Of a DNA stretch of 64,000 bases, positions 32,796-42,191 are shown one piece after another (positions within the stretch are counted from its first letter, which is position 1; every line of letters starts with the position of its first letter). A program made the position numbers and the translations under genes. The stretch is from Bacteroidota bacterium (GTDB taxonomy: Bacteria > Bacteroidota > Bacteroidia > Flavobacteriales > Weeksellaceae): NCBI GenBank assembly GCA_023386965.1, contig JAEWIR010000046.1:124001-188000 (forward strand), in the 5' to 3' direction. The notes under the pieces were generated by a model that was not told where the DNA came from, searched no databases, and saw only the letters and a program-made list of their open reading frames with translations.

Positions 32796-33754
32796 GCAAT
32801 CATAATATCTTTGCTCCGATAATTATTCCCACTCTTTGCCGTGACAAGCACTTTAAGCGGTGTGTGAAGACTTTGGCAATGTGTTCCAATGCATCCAACA
32901 CGGAATTATATATTGCTCTGGATTATCCTAAAAATGAAAACCATTGGTTAGGATACTCTGAAATTAAGAACTATATAAATCAAATATCAGCTTTTAAAGC
33001 AGTAAAAATTATTGAAAGGAAGGAGAATTTCGGTGCCGAAAGGAACATATATGATGCTATCAGTTATGTAATGGAGAAACATGACCGGTTTATTCTTAGT
33101 GAAGATGATAATGAGTTTTCACCTAACTTTCTGGATTATATAAACTACAGTCTGGGTAAGTACTCTAAAAATGAAAATGTTATTGCAGTTACCGGTTACA
33201 ACCGCATGATAGATACCTCGGGATATAACAGAAACGTATATGCTGCACTTTCCTATTCTGCCTGGGGAACCGGATTCCTGGGGGATAATTTTAAGTTTTT
33301 AACGGAAAATGTTATTCAGGCAGATTATGCAAAAAGTATTCTTAAATCGTGGGCTAAATCCTGCAAGATCTATAAGCGTTATCCTTCTCTTTTACATGGC
33401 TTATTAAGCATCGTAAAAACAGGTCATGTTACCGGCGATACACTGGTGGTGTCCTATATGGTCTTAAACAATAAATACTGCATTTGGCCCACACTAAGCA
33501 AGGTAAGAAACCATGGTTTTGACGGGGGCGGCGAACATTTTGGAAGTGTACCGGACCATCCGCTGCTTACTCAGAAAATTGATACAGCAACCTCCTTCGA
33601 GCCGGACGATATCCCGATTGAAGAAAACGCGCTAATGCGTGAGCGTAATGAAAAATATGGCAGGCAATCATCTGCAAAAGAATTCTTATTTGGAATTTAC
33701 ATTCCGCTGCGCTATCTTATTTACCGCCTTACCGGAAAAATTATTTATAAATAA
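32792..33754 (+). CDS. Glycosyltransferase, GT-A type
   Basis: A 320-residue protein starting MSNHNIFAPIIIPTLCRDKHFKRC, the first strand and loop of GT2-like enzymes. It has a diphosphate/metal motif in LSEDDNEFSPNFL (about residue 107-119) and YSAWGTGFLGDNF further on. Its C-terminus has an amphipathic helix (LRYLIYRLTGK) that may touch the membrane. Acceptor and donor are unknown. I start at ATG 32792, which overlaps the GNAT stop. Confidence 0.75.
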   Translation: MSNHNIFAPIIIPTLCRDKHFKRCVKTLAMCSNASNTELYIALDYPKNENHWLGYSEIKNYINQISAFKAVKIIERKENFGAERNIYDAISYVMEKHDRFILSEDDNEFSPNFLDYINYSLGKYSKNENVIAVTGYNRMIDTSGYNRNVYAALSYSAWGTGFLGDNFKFLTENVIQADYAKSILKSWAKSCKIYKRYPSLLHGLLSIVKTGHVTGDTLVVSYMVLNNKYCIWPTLSKVRNHGFDGGGEHFGSVPDHPLLTQKIDTATSFEPDDIPIEENALMRERNEKYGRQSSAKEFLFGIYIPLRYLIYRLTGKIIYK

Positions 33755-33786
33755 ACTTTTAACCCCTAAATTGAAAACACAATAAT

Positions 33787-34914
33787 ATGTCATACAAAAT
33801 CCCGCTTTTCGACCTTAACTTCGATGAAAAAGAAGAACAGGCTGCCCTGGAAACCATTCAGTCCAAATGGATCTCAACCGGACCCAAAACAGCTGCCTTT
33901 GAAGCTAAGTTTGCCGATATGCTTTCTGTAAAGCACGCCATCGCCCTTTCAAACTGTACCGTAAGTCTGCATCTTGCCCTAAAGCTTGTGGGCGTGGAGC
34001 CTGATGATGAGGTCATTTGCCCATCACTAACATTTGTGGCCACAGTGAATGCCATCCGATATGTAAATGCCATCCCTGTTTTTGCCGATGTGGTGAGTTA
34101 TGAAAACCCAACCATCTCTGCGGAAGATATCAGAAAAAAAATTACACCTAAGACCAAAGCCATTATCGTGATGCACTATGGTGGTTTCGCCTGCGATATG
34201 GATACCATTATGGCCATTGCCAAAGAATATAACCTGAAGGTCATTGAAGATGCCTGTCACGGTCCCCTGGCTGAGTACAAAGGCCGCAAGCTGGGAACCA
34301 TCGGTGACGTGGGCTGTTTCAGCTTCTTCTCCAACAAGAACATCAGTACCGGTGAGGGCGGCATGCTGATCACCAATAACGATGATTATGCGGCACGTAC
34401 CAAACTGCTCAGGTCCCACGGCATGACCTCCATGTCTTACGAAAGGGCCAAAGGACACTCCACGGCCTATGATGTGGTGGAACTGGGTTACAATTACAGG
34501 ATGGACGATATTCATTCATCTATCGGTATCGTACAGCTGGATAAGATTCAGGCGGACCTGGAGAAAAGAGCGGAAGTTAGGACGGCATATCTGGAGGCTC
34601 TGAAAGATGTTCCCGGAATCATTATTCCGTTTGCCGATTACAGCGATTTCAATTCGAACTATATTTTCCCGATTGTACTTACGGACGGCGATGCCGAAAG
34701 AAGGGACGCCATCCGCGCGCAGTTGGCCGACGCCGGTATCCAGACCAGTATGCATTACCCTGCGGTACACCATTTCTCCATCTATCAGGAATTCGCTACG
34801 GAACTGCCCGTTACCGACTTTTTGGTGGACCATCTTATTACGTTGCCTATGTACTCCAAACTGACTGTGGAGCAGGTAAATTATATTTCAGAAACACTTA
34901 AGAAACTGGTCTGA
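33787..34914 (+). CDS. DegT/DnrJ/EryC1 aminotransferase, second branch
   Basis: A 375-residue PLP-dependent aminotransferase. Seen: SKWISTGPKTAAFE, ALSNCTVSLHLAL, EDACHGPLAEY (Asp for PLP) and FSFFSNKNISTGEGGM with the Schiff-base Lys. It differs clearly from the enzymes at 30554 and 62668, so it serves another amino sugar or another position. Its stop overlaps the start of an ATP-grasp gene, which suggests that the new amino group is then coupled to an acid. Confidence 0.9.
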   Translation: MSYKIPLFDLNFDEKEEQAALETIQSKWISTGPKTAAFEAKFADMLSVKHAIALSNCTVSLHLALKLVGVEPDDEVICPSLTFVATVNAIRYVNAIPVFADVVSYENPTISAEDIRKKITPKTKAIIVMHYGGFACDMDTIMAIAKEYNLKVIEDACHGPLAEYKGRKLGTIGDVGCFSFFSNKNISTGEGGMLITNNDDYAARTKLLRSHGMTSMSYERAKGHSTAYDVVELGYNYRMDDIHSSIGIVQLDKIQADLEKRAEVRTAYLEALKDVPGIIIPFADYSDFNSNYIFPIVLTDGDAERRDAIRAQLADAGIQTSMHYPAVHHFSIYQEFATELPVTDFLVDHLITLPMYSKLTVEQVNYISETLKKLV

Positions 34915-36101
34915 TGAAGGATTATATCCTTGTCTTTGGAGGTGGAACCCTGCAGTGCTCAATTATCAACCGCATTAAACTGGCGGGATATAGCAGTGTG
35001 GTCATCGATCCCGATCCCAATGCACCCGGTAAGGAGTTGGCAGATGTCTTTATCCCTGTTGGTGGACAAGATTATGACGCCACCCTGGAAGTTGCAAAAA
35101 AATACGGTGTAACAGGAATCGTTACTGCCGCCACGGACAAACCTATCCTGATGATGTGCCGCATCGCGAAGGAATTAGGCCTTCCGTTTCCTTCCTACGA
35201 AAGCTGCGACACCGTGCTGGATAAGGCCAGGTTTAAGGAATTCCTGAAGGAAAACAATCTGCCGCACGCGAAAGGTCAGATGTTCACCGGCGACGCAGAT
35301 GTAACGGCTTTGGATTTCAACTTTCCGGTAATTACCAAACCGGTAGTCAATTCCGGCAGCCGCGGTGTGATCAAAGCGCACAATTTAGAAGAGCTGGCTC
35401 TAGCAGTTAAGGAAACATTACTTCACTCACGCGACAGGAAATATCTCATAGAAGAGTATATTGAAGGTGATGAAATCAGTGTGGAAGCCCTGGTGCAGCA
35501 CGGTAAAGTGCACGTACTGCAACTCACTGATAAGATAGTGACACCTCCGCCTTATAATGTGGAATTGGGACACATCCAGCCTTCACGCTTTATGGATTTA
35601 AAGCCTGAAATTGAAGCGCTGCTGCAGAAAATTGTTGATCGCAGCGGTCTGGACCACTGTGCCTTACATCCGGAACTGAAAATTATCAACGGCCGGATCA
35701 CCCTCATTGAGATCGGACCCCGTCTGGGCGGCGATTTCATCACCTCAGATTTGGTACCTTTGTCCACAGGCATCAATATGGAGGATCAGTTGCTAAAGAT
35801 AGCTACGGGACGAGATACTGAGTTGGCGAGGAAAGAAGCAGCTGCAATGGTGTCCTTCTTTAACTTACCCGCAGGAAAAACCGTAGGTGAAGGAGGATTG
35901 GATGATATGCATGCCGTTAGCGGTCTGCACAAATATTCCTTCAGTCTGAAGGTCGGTGAAAAGGTTCCTGCAATAACAAACAGTCTGGACCGTTACGGCG
36001 AAGCAATTTTTCACGCCGATACGAGGGAAGGCCTTCTGGAAATTGTAAAAGAGGCACAAACTAACATTGAACAAAAATTAGTTACAGTTGATGGAAACTA
36101 A
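34914..36101 (+). CDS. ATP-grasp carboxylate-amine ligase
   Basis: A 395-residue protein with a pre-ATP-grasp Rossmann-like N-terminus (YILVFGGGTLQCSI), a B-domain (FPVITKPVVNSGSRGVIKA, ATP-binding Lys and Gly-rich loop, about 140-160), EEYIEGDEISVEAL and the metal-binding stretch LIEIGPRLGGDF (about 265-276). ATP-grasp ligases join a carboxylate, through an acyl phosphate, to an amine. Placed straight after an aminotransferase, it may add an amino acid or similar acid to a sugar amine. Substrate unknown. Confidence 0.85.
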   Translation: MKDYILVFGGGTLQCSIINRIKLAGYSSVVIDPDPNAPGKELADVFIPVGGQDYDATLEVAKKYGVTGIVTAATDKPILMMCRIAKELGLPFPSYESCDTVLDKARFKEFLKENNLPHAKGQMFTGDADVTALDFNFPVITKPVVNSGSRGVIKAHNLEELALAVKETLLHSRDRKYLIEEYIEGDEISVEALVQHGKVHVLQLTDKIVTPPPYNVELGHIQPSRFMDLKPEIEALLQKIVDRSGLDHCALHPELKIINGRITLIEIGPRLGGDFITSDLVPLSTGINMEDQLLKIATGRDTELARKEAAAMVSFFNLPAGKTVGEGGLDDMHAVSGLHKYSFSLKVGEKVPAITNSLDRYGEAIFHADTREGLLEIVKEAQTNIEQKLVTVDGN

Positions 36102-37656
36102 AAAACTGGCGTTAATAGGATGCGGAATCGCAGCTGTACCCATCTTGGAGGCGGCACAGAAAATGAGTGTCGAAACACACTGTTTCGCACTGGCAATCAA
36201 TCCTCAAACCGAAGGTTTATTTAATTTTCATCATCGTGTTGATTATTTGGATATTGAAACACTATTAACTAAGTGTACAGAGATTGGTGTGCATGGAATT
36301 ATTGCCACGTCCGAAAATACGACTGCTTCTGTGGCGGAACTCACTACCAGGATGGGACTTCCGGGCAACAGGTTTGACGGGAATTTTACTGCGGGTAACA
36401 AATATCTCCAGAGGCAGGCAGCAACAAATGCACAGTATTTCAAACAGCCTCAATTTGGATATTATGGTGAGGTTGAATTATCCTTACCATTAATGGTTAA
36501 AACTACAGAATCTAGCGGTAAGAAGGGTGTCCGTTTTGCGGAAAATGAACAGGATTACAAAGCAGCCCTTGGGGAACTTACAACGGAATTTCCAAACGGC
36601 AAAATTCTTATTGAGCAGGTGCTGATGGGTGGTGTTGAGTATTCAATCGAATGTTTGTCCTACAGGGGTGAGCATCAGATTGTTCAGGTAACCCAAAAAG
36701 ACAGTAGTGGACCACCCTATTTTGTGGAGTTGGGACACCATCAGCCCGGTAAAATGGATCCGGAAGCAAGAAAAAATCTTGATTTGGCCATCCCCGAAAT
36801 TTTGGATCTTACAGGTGTGCAGAACAGCTTGTCCCATGTGGAGGTTAAAGTGATTAATGGCGAGATTTATTTTATAGAGCTGGGAGCAAGAGCCGGAGGA
36901 GACCGCATTGCAGATACTCTTTTAGGCTTAAGCAACGATTGCGATTATTTTAGATCGGCGGTTGAAATTGCGCTGGGTGAATTCACTTTCCATGCCTGCA
37001 CTACACACAGCTATTCCGGAATATATTTTCTGTGCGCTCAAACCGCTTATCTGAAGCCACTCTTTGACTTTGCTAAAGGAAAAGAGTGGTGTCGGGAACT
37101 TAGTGTACCGACGCATGACCTTCAAATAAAGTATGGGAACGACGATAGTGGAACCAGTGGTTACCTTATTTATCAGTCAGATCATAAAATTACGCTTCGT
37201 GATGTGCCTTTTGAGGCTTCAAGGATAAACGGACATAAAGATGTACTTGCACTGTTAATAGAATTTAACCAAAAAATAAAGCGGGAAATTTCCCATGATG
37301 AACTGGTTTCGGGAATGCAGCGCTTTATAGATGACGGAAATGTAGTAGCCATAGTTTATGATAATGTAATTCTGGCGATGATGAATGTTTACTGCAGGTT
37401 TAAAGAAACCAAAGAAGCCTATATAAACAATGTAGAGGTTGCCCCGGATTATCAGGGGTTTGGTTTATCAAAACTGCTGATGGAAAAATCTTTTGAGGTG
37501 ATAAAGGAACACGATTTTGAAAGTGCTGTGCTTCACGTTGAAAAAGCCAATAGAGCAGCAGTCGAACTTTACCTGAAATATCAGTTTCATTTCACCGGTG
37601 AAGAGAAGATTAGTGGTGATGTCGTTCTCCATGAGATGAGAAAAAGTTTAAATTAA
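36091..37656 (+). CDS. ATP-grasp ligase fused to a GNAT acetyltransferase
   Basis: A 521-residue fusion. Residues about 1-320 are an ATP-grasp ligase (LALIGCGIAAVP; LPLMVKTTESSGKKGVRFA; EQVLMGGVEYSIEC; IYFIELGARAGGDRI). Residues about 385-521 are a GNAT (NNVEVAPDYQGFGLSKLLM, pyrophosphate loop YQGFGL). It is a paralogue of the ligase just upstream and its start lies inside that gene. The fusion suggests ligation of an amino acid and acetylation of its free amine, or two linked steps on one sugar. Start ATG 36091; TTG 36088 is the only in-frame alternative near. Confidence 0.85.
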   Translation: METKKLALIGCGIAAVPILEAAQKMSVETHCFALAINPQTEGLFNFHHRVDYLDIETLLTKCTEIGVHGIIATSENTTASVAELTTRMGLPGNRFDGNFTAGNKYLQRQAATNAQYFKQPQFGYYGEVELSLPLMVKTTESSGKKGVRFAENEQDYKAALGELTTEFPNGKILIEQVLMGGVEYSIECLSYRGEHQIVQVTQKDSSGPPYFVELGHHQPGKMDPEARKNLDLAIPEILDLTGVQNSLSHVEVKVINGEIYFIELGARAGGDRIADTLLGLSNDCDYFRSAVEIALGEFTFHACTTHSYSGIYFLCAQTAYLKPLFDFAKGKEWCRELSVPTHDLQIKYGNDDSGTSGYLIYQSDHKITLRDVPFEASRINGHKDVLALLIEFNQKIKREISHDELVSGMQRFIDDGNVVAIVYDNVILAMMNVYCRFKETKEAYINNVEVAPDYQGFGLSKLLMEKSFEVIKEHDFESAVLHVEKANRAAVELYLKYQFHFTGEEKISGDVVLHEMRKSLN

Positions 37657-37734
37657 ACTGGCAGGACAAATTTGTGGTGAACGAATTTAATTAGAAGTTA
37701 GTTTTCTGGTTATAGCAAAATATTGCAAGCAATT

Positions 37735-39003
37735 ATGAGTAATAAAATCAAGGTAGTATGGATATGTTCTTTCTCAAATGCAGAGGTGCGAGCATACTAC
37801 AAAACCAAAATTAATCCAATACTTCGTAAACTTTTAAAGTTTAGAGGACATTCAACTGGCGAAGGAGTAGATTCCGCCAGATGGAATACTAATGCGATTC
37901 ATGAATTTGAAAAAACAGGAGACGTTGAACTCCATATTATTACGCCGATCCGCTATTTAGCAAAAAAAGAGGTGCGTTTCCGGTTAAATGGAATTAACTA
38001 CTATTTTTTTCGCGAGGAAAACAGTGGTTTAATTGCTCAATTAAAATATCAGTTTTTAACTAAAAACAGCTCTCTATTCCACAAAAATAGAAAAATTATA
38101 AAATCAATTATTCGTGAAGTCAAACCTGATATTGTACATGTAATAGGTGCGGAAAATCCTTATTATTCATTAGCCGCACTTGATATCCCAAAAGAAATCC
38201 CTACAATAGTCCAACTTCAGGCCTTGCTGCATCGTGCCGCAGACACAACAAAAAATCTGATTGAGGAAAAGAGTTTCCGTTACAAAGGTGCTTTGGAAGA
38301 AGAAATCTTAAAAAGAGCAGATTATATTGGCACTGAAGCTCACGCGTTTCGAAACCATATCCTCAATAATATAGATTCTCACGCGCAGTTCCTGGATATT
38401 TCCATTATGATGGCAAACAAGGTAGATTTTGAAACCGGACCAAAGATGTATGACTTTGTCTATTTTGCTGCAGGTATTAACAAAGCGGGAGAAGTTGCCA
38501 TTGAGTCGTTTGGATTAGCTTTCCAACAAAATCCTGCATTAACGCTTCTGGTAGTTGGCGGCTACGATATGGATTTTAAGAATGAACTTGACCAAATCAT
38601 TGAGAAGTATAGCATTGGAAAAGCTGTTACCTTTACGGGTAGGTTACCGACATATGACGATGTTATTGCTGCCATCCGCACTGCAAGATTTGCAATCTTG
38701 CCCATAAAGATAGATTTGGTGCCGGGTGTGATATGGGAATCAATTTGTAATGGACTACCTGTAATTACTTCAATTACTGATAATGGGACTACTAATTTAA
38801 ATATTAAAAGAGAATCGGTAATGCTGGTAGAGCAAGGTGACTTCCATACAATGGCAAATAACATGGTTCGACTTACTGAGGATCCGGAATATGCGGAAAA
38901 ACTTAGGCAGAATGCACTTGTAACGTATTATGAATGGTTTGACGATTATGGAATGATGCAAAAGTGGGTCAATGCATATAAACTTATTGCATCTAAAAAC
39001 TAA
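37735..39003 (+). CDS. Glycosyltransferase, GT4-like
   Basis: A 422-residue GT-B enzyme. The C-terminal domain has FTGRLPTYDDVIAAIRTARFAILPIKID and LVPGVIWESICNGLPVIT, the acceptor-edge EX7E region with the first Glu in WESICNGLPV. The N-terminal half is AT-rich and Lys/Ile-rich. Start ATG 37735 (MSNKIKVVWICSFS); the upstream in-frame alternative is a TTG with no support. Follows a 78-base gap, and abuts the polymerase gene with no space. Confidence 0.8.
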   Translation: MSNKIKVVWICSFSNAEVRAYYKTKINPILRKLLKFRGHSTGEGVDSARWNTNAIHEFEKTGDVELHIITPIRYLAKKEVRFRLNGINYYFFREENSGLIAQLKYQFLTKNSSLFHKNRKIIKSIIREVKPDIVHVIGAENPYYSLAALDIPKEIPTIVQLQALLHRAADTTKNLIEEKSFRYKGALEEEILKRADYIGTEAHAFRNHILNNIDSHAQFLDISIMMANKVDFETGPKMYDFVYFAAGINKAGEVAIESFGLAFQQNPALTLLVVGGYDMDFKNELDQIIEKYSIGKAVTFTGRLPTYDDVIAAIRTARFAILPIKIDLVPGVIWESICNGLPVITSITDNGTTNLNIKRESVMLVEQGDFHTMANNMVRLTEDPEYAEKLRQNALVTYYEWFDDYGMMQKWVNAYKLIASKN

Positions 39004-40116
39004 ATGAGTATAAATTTATATATCTTTCCTATAATTATCTTCCTGGGAGTTTTTCTTGGTTCGGTAGACAATGCCCGAAACCGTAAGATTTTCATTATTA
39101 TTGTCAGCCTTTTGCTTATGCTGGAAACTTCGCTGCGCAGTTTAAGTGTAGGTTCTGACACAGCCAGCTATTATGAAATTTTCTATATTATTCAAACAAT
39201 GTCCTGGCCGGAAATCTGGAATGAGTTTATGGGAAGATATTTTTATGGTACCAGTGATTCTGATATTGGATACACCATATTACAGCGATTTATCTACGCA
39301 TTTACTAACAGTTGGCAAATTTTTGTATTCGCTGCCAATCTGATATTCTTTATTCCATTGGGCAAACTGATGTACCGCTACAGCAGCAGTATGATACAGC
39401 TTGTTTTTGCTTATGTGCTGTATGTCTCTATGTTTCATATTATTTCTTTATCTGGTGCTCGCCAATTATATGCTATAGGTTTCACTATTTTAGCTTTTCT
39501 ATACATGGACCGTGGAAAGTACGCATGGAGCGTGGTTTGTGTACTCCTTGGTACCACGATTCACATGTCGATTTTCATCTTTCTATTGCCTCTGATACTA
39601 AGCAGGCTAAACCCAAAGTACCTTAAAACGGTGCATCTGATCTCATTTGCCATGGTTCCGGTCGTACTTCTGTTTACTAACCAGATTATCGTACTTATGG
39701 GCTCTGCAATAGGAGTTGACCGTTATGTTCAATACGGTATGGACGAAGTTCAAGGGGGGGCCACTACATTTATTACTTTGCTGTTAGTGGTTTCACTCTT
39801 CTGCTATATAGCAATTAATAAATCAGATTTAATAAAAAGCCGTTCTCTGTCCAACCTTTACCTAATGCTGCCGCTTTTTACCTTCTTTGGGCCGCTTATA
39901 TATTCCAACGGTTCCATGATCCGTATCAGTATGTACTTTCACCTTTATATGATGCTGCTTATCCCGCTGGCGGTAAACCGCTTTTTTAAAGGATTTGAAA
40001 GGACAGTAGTTTACAGCATTATAATTTTGGTATTGATGATGCTTTCCCTGCGGGGCGGCGGACTTATATACCACTTTTACTGGCAGGAACCGCACCTTAT
40101 GTACGCAACCGACTAA
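39004..40116 (+). CDS. wzy: EpsG/Wzy-type O-antigen polymerase
   Basis: A 370-residue membrane protein with about 10-11 helices and a polar N-terminal loop that carries LRSLSVGSDTASYYEIF, the EpsG-family hallmark. By family it joins repeat units at the periplasmic face. It is the only polymerase candidate in the window. Starts immediately after the GT4 stop. Followed by a 70-base gap. Confidence 0.85.
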   Translation: MSINLYIFPIIIFLGVFLGSVDNARNRKIFIIIVSLLLMLETSLRSLSVGSDTASYYEIFYIIQTMSWPEIWNEFMGRYFYGTSDSDIGYTILQRFIYAFTNSWQIFVFAANLIFFIPLGKLMYRYSSSMIQLVFAYVLYVSMFHIISLSGARQLYAIGFTILAFLYMDRGKYAWSVVCVLLGTTIHMSIFIFLLPLILSRLNPKYLKTVHLISFAMVPVVLLFTNQIIVLMGSAIGVDRYVQYGMDEVQGGATTFITLLLVVSLFCYIAINKSDLIKSRSLSNLYLMLPLFTFFGPLIYSNGSMIRISMYFHLYMMLLIPLAVNRFFKGFERTVVYSIIILVLMMLSLRGGGLIYHFYWQEPHLMYATD

Positions 40117-40186
40117 ATGACAGCGCTGCCCTTCCGGGTGGCATTGAAAGGTAATTTATTAACTGAACACAAAATGAAAATAGTAT

Positions 40187-41245
40187 ATGCACAGCAAAAC
40201 GGCTAACATCAGCATCGATTCTGGAAAGACCATACTTCAGGTACTCGAAAAAATGGATCACGAAAGAGTAAAATCGCTTATTGTAAACAGGAGCGGTCAC
40301 TTTTTCGGAATGATTACCATTGGTGACCTGCAGCGGGCTATCATAAAAGGCCACAGCCTGACCGAAGCCATTGATTCCATTGTTGATACTCATAAAATAT
40401 ATGCAGCAGAAGAGGATGATATTGAGGTAGTAAAGTCCAAGATGCACCGTCTGCGCGCCGAATTCATGCCTTTAGTCTCCGCTTCGGGTGAACTGCTGGA
40501 CGTTTATTATTGGCAGGACCTCTTTGAGATGCACCAAAGTGAAGCCAGGGAAAAAATTGATCTGCCTGTAGTGATTATGGCCGGTGGACAGGGAACCAGG
40601 TTAAGACCTCTTACCAACGTGATTCCAAAACCGCTGATTCCGCTGAATGAGAAAACGATCCTGGAGCTTATCCTGGATCAGTTCTGCGCCATAGGTTGCA
40701 CCCGGTTTTATATGTCGGTGAATTATAAGTTTGAGATATTAAAATACTATCTTGATAATCTGGAGACCAAATACAGTGTGGACTTCTTCAAAGAGGAAAT
40801 ACCTCTCGGAACCATAGGAAGTGTGTCGCTTCTTAAGAACAAGATTAATACGCCCTTCTTTGTCTCCAACTGCGATATCCTGATTGACCAGGACTACCGG
40901 GATGTTTATGACTATCATATCCGCAATAAAAATATAATTACAATTGTAGCCGCTGTAAAAACCTACCGAATTCCTTACGGTGTGGTAGAATCCGGTGAGA
41001 ACGGTACACTTGAAAGCCTTTCTGAAAAGCCGGATATCAGCTATATGATCAATACAGGGGTCTACCTTTTGGATCCTGATCTTATTGATGATATTCCTGA
41101 AAACCAATTCTTCCACATCACTGAACTGATTGAAAAGACACGCGGCAACGGCGGCAGGGTGGGCTGTTTTCCTGTTAGTGAAAAATCGTGGACAGATATT
41201 GGCGACTGGAGCGAATATCTGAAATACATCAATAAGGATAGTTAG
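40187..41245 (+). CDS. Sugar-phosphate nucleotidyltransferase with CBS domains (PtmE-like)
   Basis: A 352-residue protein: CBS pair at about 1-118 (VKSLIVNRSGHFFGMITIGDLQ) then a nucleotidyltransferase at about 124-352 with VIMAGGQGTRLRPLTNVIPKPLIPL, SNCDILIDQDY for metal binding, and a truncated C-terminus with no hexapeptide domain. This layout matches PtmE (Cj1329), the GDP-glucosamine pyrophosphorylase of Campylobacter legionaminic acid synthesis. No sialic-acid-type synthase is here, so it probably serves another sugar. CBS domains suggest control by an adenine nucleotide. Confidence 0.85.
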   Translation: MHSKTANISIDSGKTILQVLEKMDHERVKSLIVNRSGHFFGMITIGDLQRAIIKGHSLTEAIDSIVDTHKIYAAEEDDIEVVKSKMHRLRAEFMPLVSASGELLDVYYWQDLFEMHQSEAREKIDLPVVIMAGGQGTRLRPLTNVIPKPLIPLNEKTILELILDQFCAIGCTRFYMSVNYKFEILKYYLDNLETKYSVDFFKEEIPLGTIGSVSLLKNKINTPFFVSNCDILIDQDYRDVYDYHIRNKNIITIVAAVKTYRIPYGVVESGENGTLESLSEKPDISYMINTGVYLLDPDLIDDIPENQFFHITELIEKTRGNGGRVGCFPVSEKSWTDIGDWSEYLKYINKDS

Positions 41246-41246
41246 T

Positions 41247-42191
41247 ATGGAAAATCCACTGATCAGTGTCATAGTACCTGTATACAAAGTAGAAAAATAC
41301 CTTCCGAACTGTATTAACAGTGTTCTTAATCAAACGTACAGTAATTGGGAACTAATCCTGGTAAACGACGGTTCACCTGATAACTGCCCGCAGATTTGTG
41401 ATGAGTATGCACATGCGGATGACCGGATTAAAGTACTTCATAAGCAAAACGGTGGAGTTGCGTCTGCACGTAATGCAGGTTTTCAATTAAGCAAAGGCAT
41501 ATATATATCCTTTTTAGACGGTGATGATTATTGGCATCATGATTATCTGAAAACGTTGTTGGATTTAGTCCGGAAAAACGATGCAGATATTGCTCAATGT
41601 GGCCATATACGTGGAGCGGAAGTGAGTTTTCCCGATATTGAACAAAAGATGAATGTTCAAAAATTTGATAATCACTCTGTATTTTTAAAGGGATACGCAA
41701 AGGTAACGGTTTGTGCAAAATTATATCACCGCAGCGTACTGGAGGGACTTCCAATACCCGAAGGAAGATATTTTGAGGATGATTTGGCGACGTGGAGATG
41801 GTATTATAAAGCAAAAACAATAGCAGTTACTTCTCAAAAATTCTATTATTACTATGCCAATGAACAAAGCACCATGGCGGCACATTATTCTAAGCCAAAC
41901 TTGGACTTTCTGGAAGCCTACCGGGAGCGCATCACATTTTTTCATGATAAAGGGGAGTATGATTTGGAGGCGCAAACCCGCGGACATGTTTGCCGGGCCA
42001 TGGTTATTGGAAGAGGAAATCCCAAACTCACTAATGAACAGAGAAAACTTGTAATGGAAACGTTTTCAGAAAACTGGAGGATTGTAAAAAAATCTCCGGT
42101 TTTGCCACGCCCCTTGAAGTTCATATTTTTTCTCTTTAATCTTTTCCCATTCATAATCGGTACTTTTGTATACAATATTAATAAAGGATGA
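41247..42191 (+). CDS. Glycosyltransferase family 2
   Basis: A 314-residue GT-A enzyme: PLISVIVPVYKVEKYLPNCI, LVNDGSPDNCPQICDEY, NGGVASARNAGF and the DXD-type FLDGDDYW (about residue 89-96). ED in YFEDDLATWRWY is the catalytic-base region. The C-terminus is hydrophobic and could bind the membrane. It begins one base after the preceding stop and overlaps the next gene by 4 bases. Confidence 0.92.
   Translation: MENPLISVIVPVYKVEKYLPNCINSVLNQTYSNWELILVNDGSPDNCPQICDEYAHADDRIKVLHKQNGGVASARNAGFQLSKGIYISFLDGDDYWHHDYLKTLLDLVRKNDADIAQCGHIRGAEVSFPDIEQKMNVQKFDNHSVFLKGYAKVTVCAKLYHRSVLEGLPIPEGRYFEDDLATWRWYYKAKTIAVTSQKFYYYYANEQSTMAAHYSKPNLDFLEAYRERITFFHDKGEYDLEAQTRGHVCRAMVIGRGNPKLTNEQRKLVMETFSENWRIVKKSPVLPRPLKFIFFLFNLFPFIIGTFVYNINKG

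Noticed and set aside
33787..34914. Pseudaminic or legionaminic acid pathway from the several aminotransferases
   Set aside because: No sialic-acid-type synthase, no hydrolysing 2-epimerase of that pathway and no CMP-transferase are present; the CapG-type epimerase fits FucNAc instead.
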